Shown: positions 10,458-21,065 of the stretch, piece by piece | Position numbering within the stretch: position 1 is the stretch's first letter | Layout: each line of letters opens with the position of its first letter | DNA from: Microbacterium sp. CH12i | Lineage (GTDB): Bacteria > Actinomycetota > Actinomycetes > Actinomycetales > Microbacteriaceae | Assembly (NCBI RefSeq): GCF_000685355.1 | Contig: NZ_JHET01000003.1 | Location: forward strand, 310,001-374,000 | Length of the DNA stretch: 64,000 bases | Direction: 5' to 3' | Made by a program: the position numbers and the translations under genes | Notes under the pieces: generated by a model | Told to the model about the DNA's origin: nothing | What the model saw: the letters and a program-made list of their open reading frames with translations, nothing else | The model's database searches: none

Positions 10458-10458
<1 letters not shown>
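9053..10458 (-). pseudogene. rmlCD: Bifunctional RmlC-RmlD: dTDP-4-dehydrorhamnose epimerase/reductase, frame broken near 9676
   Basis: From ATG 10458 (overlapping the rmlB stop as TAATG) residues 1-185 are RmlC-like (PVHGDSRGWFKENWQ, TTRGIHAEPWDKW), then a short linker leads to an RmlD-like reductase (KSLIIGAGGQLGKALR, AAAYTAVDVAETAEG). The frame breaks after GRTDAW: one extra G, reading TGG GAC GCC, restores DANVTGVAVLAQ and the rest (SSDYVFDG, YGQTKAAGD with the YxxxK catalytic pair). The two enzymes perform the last steps to dTDP-L-rhamnose. As written, only the epimerase half is complete. Fused RmlCD proteins are known in some Actinobacteria. Confidence 0.85.
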
Positions 10459-11516
<1,058 letters not shown>

Positions 11517-11534
11517 TCAGAGAGACTATTACCT

Positions 11535-12407
11535 ATGCGTGGCATCATTCTCGCTGGGGGCACAGGCTCCCGGCTACACCCGATTACCCTTGGCGTCTCA
11601 AAGCAGCTTGTTCCGGTGTACGACAAGCCGATGATCTACTACCCGTTGTCGACGTTGATCCTTGCTGGGATCCGGGACATCCTGATGATTACGACACCAC
11701 ACGACGCGGAGGCCTTCCAGCGGCTCCTTGGCGACGGATCGAAGTTTGGTGTCTCGATAACTTACAGAACCCAACCCTCACCGGACGGGCTTGCGCAGGC
11801 GTTCGTCCTTGGCGAGGAACACATCGGTTCAGAAACGGTCGCGCTTGTGCTCGGCGACAACATCTTCTACGGACAGGGCATGGGTACTCAGCTGCGCCAG
11901 TATTCGGACCTGGATGGCGGGGTGGTCTTCGGCTACTGGGTCGATGACGCGACTGCATACGGTGTTGTGGAGTTTGATCGGGACGGCAGAGTCGTTTCTC
12001 TCGAGGAAAAGCCGACGCAACCCAAGAGCAACTACGCCGTGCCCGGCCTCTACTTCTATGACAACGATGTGATCGAGATCGCTAAAGAACTCAAGCCCTC
12101 GCCGCGTGGCGAATTGGAAATTACTGATGTCAACAAGGTGTACCTTGAGCGCGACAAACTTAAAGTTCAGTTGCTGAGGCGCGGCACGGCCTGGCTTGAC
12201 ACGGGAACATTCGACTCGCTTGCGGAGGCCACAGATTTCATTCGGACGGTTGAGAAACGGCAGGGGCTCTCGATTGGTTGTCCTGAAGAAGTCGCATGGC
12301 GTATGGGATTCCTCTCCGACGACGAGTTGCGCGAGCGTGCTGAGCCACTCGTCAAGAGCGGTTATGGAACCTATCTGCTGAAAGCCCTACAGCATGGCGG
12401 GCACTGA
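11535..12407 (+). CDS. rmlA: Glucose-1-phosphate thymidylyltransferase
   Basis: 290 residues from ATG 11535. The nucleotide-binding signature [11 protein letters not shown] is at the N-terminus, followed by [26 protein letters not shown] and [13 protein letters not shown], all typical of RmlA. It makes dTDP-glucose from glucose-1-phosphate and dTTP. There is no convincing Shine-Dalgarno; GACTAT at 11524-11529 sits where a -10 box would place transcription at the ATG, so the message may be leaderless (inference). An upstream in-frame start at 11499 adds non-conserved residues and was not chosen. The RgpF gene follows directly at 12408. Confidence 0.95.
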   Translation: MRGIILAGGTGSRLHPITLGVSKQLVPVYDKPMIYYPLSTLILAGIRDILMITTPHDAEAFQRLLGDGSKFGVSITYRTQPSPDGLAQAFVLGEEHIGSETVALVLGDNIFYGQGMGTQLRQYSDLDGGVVFGYWVDDATAYGVVEFDRDGRVVSLEEKPTQPKSNYAVPGLYFYDNDVIEIAKELKPSPRGELEITDVNKVYLERDKLKVQLLRRGTAWLDTGTFDSLAEATDFIRTVEKRQGLSIGCPEEVAWRMGFLSDDELRERAEPLVKSGYGTYLLKALQHGGH

Positions 12408-14324
12408 GTGAATGCCAGCGGCGTTCTCTCACCCCCACGAAGAGCCATCGTTTACGCTCTTGCCGGGGACACGGGAACGATTTCGGCTAGTACAGTATCG
12501 GCACTCACGAGTTTGGCGTCCTACGCGACGCATCTACTGGTGACCGTACCGGACACGGCTCAGGCGTCCGTAGACGCGATTGCAGAGCTAGGTGCCCGAT
12601 ACGTCTCTGTCTCAACGTCCAGATTTTCTCCGGTCAACTATTGGGACGCATTTAAAATGCTTGCGCCGGACCTTGGTGAGATTGACGAAATCGTTCTGAC
12701 TGGCGAGGGTTGGTTTGGCCCGTTCAACACGCTTGGCGGCATGATCGAGAGGATGGACGCTGTCTCAGCGGATGCGTGGCAAGTCGCGGAGTTCGCTGGC
12801 GAAGTCGACGCATCCTTTGACGCGCAGGAACATCCGGCGGTTGAGATGCCTTGGGCTTGGTTCGTGGCGCGTCGGCCTTTGTTTGAGACTGACGGGTGGC
12901 GTCGCTACTGGGATGGTCGTCATGGGCACGATGCGGTGAGTGAGCGTTTCGTGGCTAACGCACTTTCGCGTGCCGGATATCAAGTCGAGTACGCCTTCCG
13001 CGCATCGGACTATCCGACTGCGAATGCCGTGACGCATGTGCCGGATCTCCTGATAGACCAGGGATACCCTTTTCTCGATCGCGGTGTTTTTGGATGGTTC
13101 CCGCCGTATCTAGACCGCCACGGGATAATTGGGCACGACATCCTCGATGTGGCGGAGCAGCATGGTCTGGATCGAGACGAAACGCTGAGCGTGCTCGCGA
13201 GGACAGTACAGCCACGTACTCTCAACGCAAACGCGGGTCTCTTCGAAATCCTGCCCCAGCACAGTGTCGTTGGTTCGGCAGCAGCTGCGAAGAAGCTCCG
13301 GGTTGCTGCCGTCGTCTACGCGAGGGATCTCCCTGCATTCGAGCGGTTGTGCGGTCAACTTGCAAACATCCCGACGGGGTTCGACCTAGTAGTTACGACC
13401 ACGGACGGCCGAAAGGCTGCACGCATCGAGCGGTTCGTTGAGGCGCACGATCTCGGCAACGCACATCTTGACGTACGCGTGACGCCGTCTGGTAAAGGCC
13501 GCGACATGGCTGACTTTTTCGTGGGTTGTCACGACTTGTTGTTGGGACGTAAATACGATGTTTTGATCAAAGTCCATGCACGCAAACACAGCAAGAAGAC
13601 ACTCAATGTTGTTCGATACTTCACTCGATATCAGACGGAAAACCTGCTTGCCTCACCGCAATACGTAGAGAATTTGCTCGACTTATTCGCGACGAAACCT
13701 CACCTAGGGCTCGTGTTTCCTCCAATGATGCACGTTGGTTACTCGATCCTCGGCAAAGGATGGGGAGGCGGCCGCTATCGTGTGGCAGCCTCCGCATTCC
13801 TGCGGAAGTTAGACGTTCGCGTGCCGCTCGAGAAAGTTTCCCCTCTGGCGCCATTCGGTGGCATGTGGATGTGTCGGCCCGAAGCGCTTGGTGCGCTCGC
13901 GGAGCAACGAGTTACATATCGGGACTACTCCACGGGTAGTTCAATGAAGGATCTTGCGAGGGTGCAGGAGCGTGTCCTTGCTCACGTCGCTGGAGAAGCC
14001 GGGTACTACGCGCAGACCGTTCTCACATCTGAGCATGCGTCGATCAGCCACACAATTCTTGACTATAAAGTCGATCAACTTTTTTCGACGATGCAAGGGT
14101 ATCCGGTCGATGCGATCCAGTTGATGCAGCGCACTGGAAGGATTAGTGGGCGGGGCATATTCGGCCTTTCGCGAATGTACCTTAACCTCAATCATCCTGT
14201 GCTCGCGCGAATAGTGAGTCCGGCCTACAGGCTCGCATACACCGCAATTTGGGTTGCTAAGTTTGGGCGTCGTGCGATTAGGTCTCTCGATCGTCAAGGT
14301 CACAGCAGAAGCGGAGGCCTCTGA
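12408..14324 (+). CDS. Rhamnan synthesis F (RgpF) family protein, first copy
   Basis: 638 residues from GTG 12408, directly after the rmlA stop. The N-terminal part (IVLTGEGWFGPFNTLGGMIERM) and the C-terminal RgpF part (VVYARDLPAFERLCGQL, DVLIKVHARKHSKKT, MMHVGYSILGKGWGG, VSPLAPFGGMWM) follow the RgpF family layout. RgpF proteins are glycosyltransferases or accessory proteins for rhamnose-rich cell-wall polysaccharides. The gene links rmlA to a second RgpF with a TGATG overlap, so enzyme, donor supply and exporter form one transcript. The two copies are clearly paralogous but diverged, suggesting different linkages. Confidence 0.85.
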   Translation: MNASGVLSPPRRAIVYALAGDTGTISASTVSALTSLASYATHLLVTVPDTAQASVDAIAELGARYVSVSTSRFSPVNYWDAFKMLAPDLGEIDEIVLTGEGWFGPFNTLGGMIERMDAVSADAWQVAEFAGEVDASFDAQEHPAVEMPWAWFVARRPLFETDGWRRYWDGRHGHDAVSERFVANALSRAGYQVEYAFRASDYPTANAVTHVPDLLIDQGYPFLDRGVFGWFPPYLDRHGIIGHDILDVAEQHGLDRDETLSVLARTVQPRTLNANAGLFEILPQHSVVGSAAAAKKLRVAAVVYARDLPAFERLCGQLANIPTGFDLVVTTTDGRKAARIERFVEAHDLGNAHLDVRVTPSGKGRDMADFFVGCHDLLLGRKYDVLIKVHARKHSKKTLNVVRYFTRYQTENLLASPQYVENLLDLFATKPHLGLVFPPMMHVGYSILGKGWGGGRYRVAASAFLRKLDVRVPLEKVSPLAPFGGMWMCRPEALGALAEQRVTYRDYSTGSSMKDLARVQERVLAHVAGEAGYYAQTVLTSEHASISHTILDYKVDQLFSTMQGYPVDAIQLMQRTGRISGRGIFGLSRMYLNLNHPVLARIVSPAYRLAYTAIWVAKFGRRAIRSLDRQGHSRSGGL

Positions 14325-16291
14325 TGCGTACCGCAGAATTGACTACATACCCCGCCCGCGCGGCAGCGCCGTTCCCTAAGCAAGGGTCGCGGTTGCTCAT
14401 ATACGTTGTTTACGATCGCCGCGGCGACGTTGAGGATTATGTGCCGTACGCGCTCACTGACCTCCGGAGATTCTGCGATCGAATCCTTGTAGTTTCGAAT
14501 GGTCCGTTGACCGTCAACGGTCGAAGAAGGCTCGAGGAAGTAGCGGACGAAGTCGTTGAACGGGAGAACTCCGGCTTTGATATCTGGGGGTATAAGCATG
14601 GCATCGACCACGTAGGCGAAGACATCGCTAGATTTGACGAGGTGATTCTCGCGAATGACACGTGGTTTGGTCCGGTTCGGCCATTCGACCCAGTGTTCGA
14701 ACGGATGGATCGACAAGAGCTTCATTTCTGGGGTATGACTGACCACCTTCGTGTCGAACCGAACCCATTTACGCGACGCGACTATCTCGCATATCACTTG
14801 CAGTCCTACTGGCTCGTTGCGAGGAAAGAGCTGGTGGCAAGTCGCGAATGGATTGACTATTGGGCAAGTCTGCCTGAGATGCATGGATATGAAGATGCGG
14901 TTGTCAAGCACGAGGCGGTCTTCACAGAACTCTTTACGTCCCACGGATTCATCGGCGAGGTGGCGTTCCCGACTATCACCGACAAGATTGAAAATCATGC
15001 GGTTCTGTACGCCGAGCATCTTTTGGATGCCGGATGCCCAACGCTGAAACGTCGGCCATTCTTTCAGTCGCCACCATATCTAGACCGGCTTGCGGTAGTC
15101 GGCAAGTGGACGCTGGATGCCGCCGCGCGGTACGGCTACCCAATGACGATTCTTATGCAAGATCTCGCCCGAAACGTCGGGCCCCGGGTGCTGAACGCGG
15201 ATGCCGCTCTTCTTGACGTTGTCTCCGAATCGGACCAGCGATACGACAAAATGAAGCCCCTGCGCACGTTAGCAGTGGCGCACATCTATTACCCGGAACT
15301 CGCCACGCAGATGCTCGAAGCGCTCGACCGGCTTCCAGACGCTTATGACTTGATTATCACCACGGCGGACGTAAATCGGGCGGAACTCATTAGGGAAGCT
15401 CTTGCCGGGCGAGCCAGACGAGGCAAGGTGGACGTCCGCGTTGTGGAGTCGAACGACGGGCGTGACCAGAGCGCTTTCCTCGTCGGGTGTCGTGACGACA
15501 TTCTCTCTGGCGAATACGAGTTGATTGTCAAGATTCACTCCAAGAAGACGCTGCAGGACGAGTTCAATCCGGGTCGGTTGTTCGCACGTCAGCAGTTCGA
15601 TAATTTGCTTCCCAGTGCGGAGTACGCCGCGAACGTCATCGCGCTGTTCCAGCGCGAGCCTGGGCTGGGGCTTGCATATCCACCGATGGTTCACATCGGA
15701 TATGGCACGATGGGGCACGCCTGGTGGGGAAACCGCCCTCGATTCGCTGACATCGCGATGAAGCTTGGTGTTCGCGTGCCGATCGATAAGCTGTCGCCAT
15801 TGGCACCGTTCGGATCGATGTACTTTGCGCGACCAGAGGCGTTGCGACTGTTGTTTGAGGCTGGCTGGGACTACCGCGATTTCGGCGGCGAAGAGTCTTA
15901 CAAAGACGGTGGTCTTGCTCATGTGCTCGAGCGTATGCCGTCGTATGCAGCGGGTGAACTCGGCTATCACACACGCACCATCGCTACTCCGGGCTATCTG
16001 GCCAGAAGTTACACTGCACTCGAATACAACTTGGATCAGATTACGAGCACGATGCCGGATACCACGATGGAGCAGATCGAACGAATGCAGGATGCGGGCG
16101 AGTTTGGTGCCGGGAGACTGGAAGACTTTGCTCGTATGTACGCGCGCATGAATCGCCCGAGCCTTGAGCCGGCGATCAGTCGCGTCTTCATCCGCGTGGC
16201 GGCCTGGCGGAGAAGAATTTCTCATCTACGGCCCTCATCGATAGGACGTCGCCTCATGGCCAAGAAGAGCACGAACAGGAGCAAGATCTGA
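14324..16291 (+). CDS. Rhamnan synthesis F (RgpF) family protein, second copy
   Basis: 655 residues. The N-terminal region has LLIYVVYDRRGDVEDYV, NSGFDIWGYKHGID and ILANDTWFGPV, and the C-terminal half has LAVAHIYYPELATQMLEAL, ELIVKIHSKKT, MVHIGYGTMGHAWWG and LSPLAPFGSMYFARPEAL, the usual RgpF blocks. It starts with ATG 14324 sharing one base with the preceding stop, and the permease gene follows with the same overlap. Likely a rhamnosyltransferase for the same polymer. Base composition here looks more A/T-rich than in the 40-64 kb backbone. Confidence 0.85.
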   Translation: MRTAELTTYPARAAAPFPKQGSRLLIYVVYDRRGDVEDYVPYALTDLRRFCDRILVVSNGPLTVNGRRRLEEVADEVVERENSGFDIWGYKHGIDHVGEDIARFDEVILANDTWFGPVRPFDPVFERMDRQELHFWGMTDHLRVEPNPFTRRDYLAYHLQSYWLVARKELVASREWIDYWASLPEMHGYEDAVVKHEAVFTELFTSHGFIGEVAFPTITDKIENHAVLYAEHLLDAGCPTLKRRPFFQSPPYLDRLAVVGKWTLDAAARYGYPMTILMQDLARNVGPRVLNADAALLDVVSESDQRYDKMKPLRTLAVAHIYYPELATQMLEALDRLPDAYDLIITTADVNRAELIREALAGRARRGKVDVRVVESNDGRDQSAFLVGCRDDILSGEYELIVKIHSKKTLQDEFNPGRLFARQQFDNLLPSAEYAANVIALFQREPGLGLAYPPMVHIGYGTMGHAWWGNRPRFADIAMKLGVRVPIDKLSPLAPFGSMYFARPEALRLLFEAGWDYRDFGGEESYKDGGLAHVLERMPSYAAGELGYHTRTIATPGYLARSYTALEYNLDQITSTMPDTTMEQIERMQDAGEFGAGRLEDFARMYARMNRPSLEPAISRVFIRVAAWRRRISHLRPSSIGRRLMAKKSTNRSKI

Positions 16292-17211
16292 TGGCAGCGG
16301 CAACGCCTTCTGCGGCAAGCGAACGATTTGCGCGCATCGCTTTGTTGCCGATGCGAAGCATCGGATCAATCGGAGCAGGCGGGGCAACAAGCCTGCTTGG
16401 TCCGTTCCGAGAGCTGATCGATCATCGCGAGATGCTTTCGCTTCTCGTCAAACGAGACCTCAAGGCGCGATATAAAGACTCTGCGCTTGGCTTTTTGTGG
16501 GTGCTGGCGCGACCGCTGATGCAACTGGCGATCTATTTCGTCGTGCTCGGGCATTTTCTCGGAGCTGCGCGGGGTATTCCAGACTTCGCCATCTATGTAT
16601 TTGCCGGGCTAACGGCAATGGGCCTATTTCAAGAGATCCTTGTCGGGGGCACTGGGTCAATACTTGCGAACGCCGGTTTGGTGAAGAAAGTGTATGTGCC
16701 CCGCGAGGTCTTCCCGTTGGCGAGCACTGGGGCAGCACTCTTCAACTTCGGTATTCAGCTACTAGTCCTGGTCATCGCGACGTTCGCGATCGGCAAGCCG
16801 CCTCTGCACATTGGCCTTATCTATTTTCTGCCAGCGCTCGCGCTGATTGTCGTGTACGGGCTTGCCCTCGCGCTTCTTTGTGGCGCGGTCAATGTGTACC
16901 TCCGTGATACGCAGTACTTGGTCGAAGTGCTTACGATGCTTCTTTTCTGGGCATCTCCTGTTGTCTATGCCTGGCAGATGGTGTCTCAGCTCGTGCAGAA
17001 TTTTTGGTTGATAGAGGCGTATACAAACAATCCGCTGACGCTTGCGGTACTCGGTTTTCAGCGTGCATTTTGGGTCGCGGGCGACGAGGTTGCTTGGCCG
17101 GACCACCTAATGCTCCGAACTCTGATCGCACTCGTCATCGGGGTGGTCCTGCTCTTTGTGAGCCACCGTGTTTTCCTGCGCCTGCAGGGCAACTTCGCAC
17201 AGGAGCTATAA
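16291..17211 (+). CDS. ABC-2 type polysaccharide export permease (Wzm/TagG-like)
   Basis: 306 residues with six or so hydrophobic segments. The start of the conserved domain reads LVKRDLKARYKDSALGFLW, typical of ABC-2 permeases for polysaccharide or teichoic acid export. It partners the ATPase at 17214, three bases after its stop. The pair should move the finished rhamnose polymer, on its lipid carrier, across the membrane. It starts with a TGATG overlap on the RgpF gene, tying export to synthesis. Confidence 0.9.
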   Translation: MAAATPSAASERFARIALLPMRSIGSIGAGGATSLLGPFRELIDHREMLSLLVKRDLKARYKDSALGFLWVLARPLMQLAIYFVVLGHFLGAARGIPDFAIYVFAGLTAMGLFQEILVGGTGSILANAGLVKKVYVPREVFPLASTGAALFNFGIQLLVLVIATFAIGKPPLHIGLIYFLPALALIVVYGLALALLCGAVNVYLRDTQYLVEVLTMLLFWASPVVYAWQMVSQLVQNFWLIEAYTNNPLTLAVLGFQRAFWVAGDEVAWPDHLMLRTLIALVIGVVLLFVSHRVFLRLQGNFAQEL

Positions 17212-17213
17212 GG

Positions 17214-18419
17214 ATGACCGGGATGTCTATGTCTGGGAGCAACACATCGGCGCCTGAAGTGATCAGGGTCAAGCGCGTCTCGAAGCGGTTCACGATCCGC
17301 AAGGACTCTTCATTAAAGGAGCGGGTCGTAACGCTTGGGCGCGCGGGGAGACGCCACCGCCAAGATTTCTGGGGCCTCAGCGATGTGAGCCTTGGGATTA
17401 ACGCGGGGATGACGATCGGACTAATCGGTCACAATGGGTCCGGAAAGAGCACTCTCCTTAAGGTGCTCGGGGGCATCATCCAGCCCACAGAGGGCACCGT
17501 TGAACAACGAGGGAGAGTCGCCGCTCTTCTTGAGCTTGGCGCTGGCTTTCACCCGGATCTGACAGGACGCGAGAACGTGTTTCTCAATGGCTCTGTGCTC
17601 GGGCTTAGTAATGAAGAAATTGAAGAACAGTTTGCCGCGATACACGAGTTCTCTGGCGTTGGCGAGTTCATCAACACTCAAGTGAAGTTTTACTCGTCAG
17701 GAATGTATGTCCGGCTCGCGTTTGCAATCGCGGTTCATACCGACCCCGATATTCTTCTCGTAGATGAAGTGCTGGCGGTAGGCGACGAACAGTTCCAGGA
17801 AAAGTGTCTTGCGAAAATTCGTGATTTCCAGGCCGAAGGCCGCACGATCATCATCGTGAGTCACGCATTGGACCAGATCTCATCGTTGTGTGACCGCGTG
17901 ATTGTGATGGATAAAGGAAAGCTCGTCTACGACGGAATTCCTGTGACGGCAATTGAACGGTTTCGGGAGCTGCTCGTTGAGAATGCTGTTGGTCAGGCTC
18001 GTCCGGACCAGGTCTCTCGCGCGCTTGAAATTCGTTCGATCGAGATTCTTGACCGAAATGGGGCGCCCCTCGAAAAGGTTCGCGCGGGTGATGAAATCAC
18101 TTTGCAGGTTGATGTCGAGATGTTGCGCCCGATTGAGCGCTGGGCGATTGGGTTCAGTGTCGATTCCGCGCTCGGGCAGATCGCGTTGGCCTCGAACACT
18201 GATCTGCTTGATATAACTCTTGAGCCTTTGCGAGCGTCGCGAACCGTAACTATCACATTTACGACAGACGGCCTGAACCCCGGCCGCTACTCAGTGAACG
18301 CGAATGCATCAGGCATCAGTGAGCCAACATCACATGGGCTCATGAATGGAGCGGAGTTCGAGATCCTTGGGCAGGCCCGGTCAGTTGGGCCGGTGGCCAC
18401 CTCGGTGCGAATCACATGA
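17214..18419 (+). CDS. Polysaccharide ABC exporter ATPase with Wzt-like C-terminal domain
   Basis: 401 residues from ATG 17214, with AGGAG eight bases upstream (the longer open frame upstream has no support). Walker A is GHNGSGKSTLL, the signature is YSSGMYVRLAFAI and Walker B is ILLVDEVLAVGDE. After the ATPase (~260 residues) a ~140-residue beta-rich domain (RSIEILDRNGAPLEKVRAGD, GLNPGRYSVNANAS) resembles the Wzt C-terminal domain that recognises the capped glycan before export. Such a domain suggests the polymer is finished by a terminal modification. The next gene overlaps by ATGA. Confidence 0.9.
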   Translation: MTGMSMSGSNTSAPEVIRVKRVSKRFTIRKDSSLKERVVTLGRAGRRHRQDFWGLSDVSLGINAGMTIGLIGHNGSGKSTLLKVLGGIIQPTEGTVEQRGRVAALLELGAGFHPDLTGRENVFLNGSVLGLSNEEIEEQFAAIHEFSGVGEFINTQVKFYSSGMYVRLAFAIAVHTDPDILLVDEVLAVGDEQFQEKCLAKIRDFQAEGRTIIIVSHALDQISSLCDRVIVMDKGKLVYDGIPVTAIERFRELLVENAVGQARPDQVSRALEIRSIEILDRNGAPLEKVRAGDEITLQVDVEMLRPIERWAIGFSVDSALGQIALASNTDLLDITLEPLRASRTVTITFTTDGLNPGRYSVNANASGISEPTSHGLMNGAEFEILGQARSVGPVATSVRIT

Positions 18420-19429
18420 CGCCCAGCGATTCATCTACGAGTGCGCTCGTTTCAGTCATCGTTCCGGTATATAACGCAGCGGGTCATCTTAAGGCCTGTG
18501 TTCAATCGATCCTGAGTCAAACGTATTTGCATCTTGAGGTAGTTCTTATAAACGACGGTTCTTCGGATGGGTCTGCGGAACTCTGTGACGAACTGGCCGC
18601 AGCGGACCCGCGGGTCAAGGTCTGGCACCAAGACAATGGTGGAATCGCCTCTGCTCAAAACACCGGACTCAAGATCGCAACCGGTGAACTGATCACGTTT
18701 TGCGACAACGATGATCTTATGGCGCCTCGTTTGCTAGAGCGCCTCGCCGGCCTCATGGAAGCAACCGATGCCGATATGAGTTGCTGTCGCTGGCGCAACA
18801 TCGGCGCAAGCCGAGGTGGCGAGGAGCTGCAAAACCATCGAGACACCCCGTTTGGCGAGTTCATCGTGATCGACGACCCAGCAAAGGCCTACCAAACCGT
18901 ATTCTCACTCGCCGTTCGCCGTCTTCTTGGAGTTGAGCTGCGCTACTTTAGCGAGGCGAACTGGGGAAAGCTCTATCGAGCGAAAGTGTTTGAGGGCATA
19001 CATTTCCCGGACGGGCATTATGCACAAGATGTCGCTATCGCGATGAGTTTGTATGCGCGAATGCGCAAGGTCACATCTTGTGATGATGCGCTCTACTACT
19101 GGCTGCAGAGGGGCGACAGCGTTTCGCATGGGCAGCGAAGCGTTGAGTATTTCTCGGATATCGTGCGTGCGCATGCGAAGTCATTTGACGTAGCACGATC
19201 CCTTAGAATACTTCCTGCACGTGCGTACACCGGGATGATGGCGCTCCGTCTTGAACGTAAGAGCGTCCGATCCGCGGCGGATGCTCTTCGCTACGAGCAG
19301 GATCGGTCCATGGTGCGGTCACGGCTACGAGGGCTGAGCTTTTGGCAGCGCGCCGCTTGCGGCGCGCTGCATCTTGAACGACTCCTTGAAGTAGTCGTCT
19401 ATAACCTCACGGTGCACAGGCGACGCTAA
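18416..19429 (+). CDS. Family 2 glycosyltransferase
   Basis: 337 residues. The GT-A N-terminus reads VSVIVPVYNAAGHLKACV with INDGSSDGSAELCD, and FCDNDDLMAPRLLERL carries the acidic metal-binding residues in a D-N-D-D form. YAQDVAIAMSLYARM recalls the E/D-D catalytic-base region of this family. It overlaps the ATPase gene by ATGA and is the last gene of the rml-rgpF-export transcript. Its stop overlaps that of the convergent DUF2142 gene. Donor is unknown; rhamnose is likely by context. Confidence 0.85.
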   Translation: MTPSDSSTSALVSVIVPVYNAAGHLKACVQSILSQTYLHLEVVLINDGSSDGSAELCDELAAADPRVKVWHQDNGGIASAQNTGLKIATGELITFCDNDDLMAPRLLERLAGLMEATDADMSCCRWRNIGASRGGEELQNHRDTPFGEFIVIDDPAKAYQTVFSLAVRRLLGVELRYFSEANWGKLYRAKVFEGIHFPDGHYAQDVAIAMSLYARMRKVTSCDDALYYWLQRGDSVSHGQRSVEYFSDIVRAHAKSFDVARSLRILPARAYTGMMALRLERKSVRSAADALRYEQDRSMVRSRLRGLSFWQRAACGALHLERLLEVVVYNLTVHRRR

Positions 19430-20938
19430 CTGGGCTGGGTACGTTCGGGGGAGACGTCGATGATGGCTGTCGCGGGGAAGCGACTACCGATCGAGGCAGA
19501 ACGCGCGAGGAGCACGACGAGGATCCCAAAGCTGAGGGTTCCAACGATCCAGACGACAAGAGGGGCGGGCGCTCCCGGCCACCACCATTCTGCGTTCGCG
19601 CCAGGATCTGGGCTGATCGTGTCTAGCCCGGTCGTGTAACGACGAATGTTATAGAACAATGAGACTGACGCGCTAAAGGCAAGTGCAAAGGCAACCACTA
19701 GACCGCGCGGCCGGCCCAGAAGTTACTGTTTTTTGGTCGTAAAGCAGCGACTCCAGCGGTTATCACCATCAACGGGAGTATGTAGCGGGGCTGCACCAGG
19801 TCCCCCACGACTGTGTTTGACCTCGCGAGGAGCAGGAACGGTACGAACCACATCGCAACGATCGCGATGGCCAAGGCGATCGTTTGCCGTCTGAAAGCAC
19901 GTCCGAAGCCGACGACCAGTACAGCGCCAAAAGTGACGACACCGACAAATGACACGAGCGCCGGAAGTGGTGTATCGAACCAACCGAGGGGCCACCCTCC
20001 TAACGCACCACGCCAGAGGTCGGGGATGTTCAGGAAGTTGCTGAGGTGTCCGCTTAGAGGAAGCCGTGAGTTAGAGCTGTCTAGGCCACCGACGACGGCA
20101 CTACCCTGCCCGGCAGTGAGATAGAACGCAGCCGCGATCGCCGTGATTACTATAAATACCACTCCCGGGAAAAGCGCTCGTTTAGCACCGCGCATGCCCA
20201 GGAACAGGCCGAGCGCAGCACCGAGAACGGCGTACGCCGCTGCATCGGCGCGTGCGCCAGATCCGAGCACTGCTCCGAACACCGCGAACGCAGCCAACGC
20301 ATTCCTGCGCCAGCCGGCAGTCTTGAAGGTTGCGTAAATACAGACCCAAACAGTGCTCGCAGACAGCATCGCCCATGACGACGGGTTCGTCGAGCCGTAT
20401 ACGAAGAGCCCGAGCGGGACAGCAGTGATAACAGCGGCTATCACGTATGCGCTTCGAAGCGCGCGGGGGAGGAGGAAAAATGTTGCGGAAAGTACCAACG
20501 TTGTGAAGAGCGAGTTGACGAGCCTGATGACGAGAGTTGAAGTCTGGACGTCTTCACTCGCGAATATTGAAAGCGCGCCGTAAAAAAGGCGTGGGTAGAG
20601 CCCATCGACGTTGGCGCGCTCGACAACCGTCATCGTTGTTGAGTCGGGATCCAACACCCCGCGCTCTTTGCCGGATCAAACGCGAAACACGTTGCTGTCG
20701 TTAGCGGTGTGGGGATAGATCGCGACGTCTCATTTGCGGCATCGGCGGTACCTTCGCTGGGGTTCTCACACAGGCCTGCTCTGTCACCAAGGCCGCACCA
20801 AATAGAGGCGAGGTGAAAGTCGTCGTCCGGACTTGCGGCTACCGCTGAACTGAAGGACCAGCTAGCGAAGGTAAGAAACAGCAATATTGGGGCGAGGATA
20901 GAAACGACTAGCTTGCGACGTCGTGGCTGGATCTTCAT
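19426..20938 (-). pseudogene. DUF2142 polytopic membrane protein, frame broken twice
   Basis: Three adjoining minus-strand frames together form one DUF2142-type protein: MKIQPRRRKLVVSILAPILL from ATG 20938, a long polytopic middle (LYPRLFYGALSIF, FVYGSTNPSSWAML, RARFD-like loops) and a C-terminal segment ending near 19426. The first break is at the CCCC run 20657-20660 (one more G on the coding strand restores VLDPDSTT); the second is near 19715-19735, before LGRPRGLVVAFALAF. The family is of unknown function, often a putative glycosyltransferase-like membrane protein in O-antigen loci. YGSTNPSSW is the strongest family marker. Its stop overlaps that of the convergent GT2. Confidence 0.7.
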
Positions 20939-21065
20939 CAGGTTGATCCTACCTGTGACGTCAGACCCGCGTAGAATCCATATGAACTCGATATGATTTG
21001 CAGACACCTTAAGTATGAGTCGGGATCGCCTGTAGAGCGGGTGTCTCGCAGACGGAGCAAACCAC

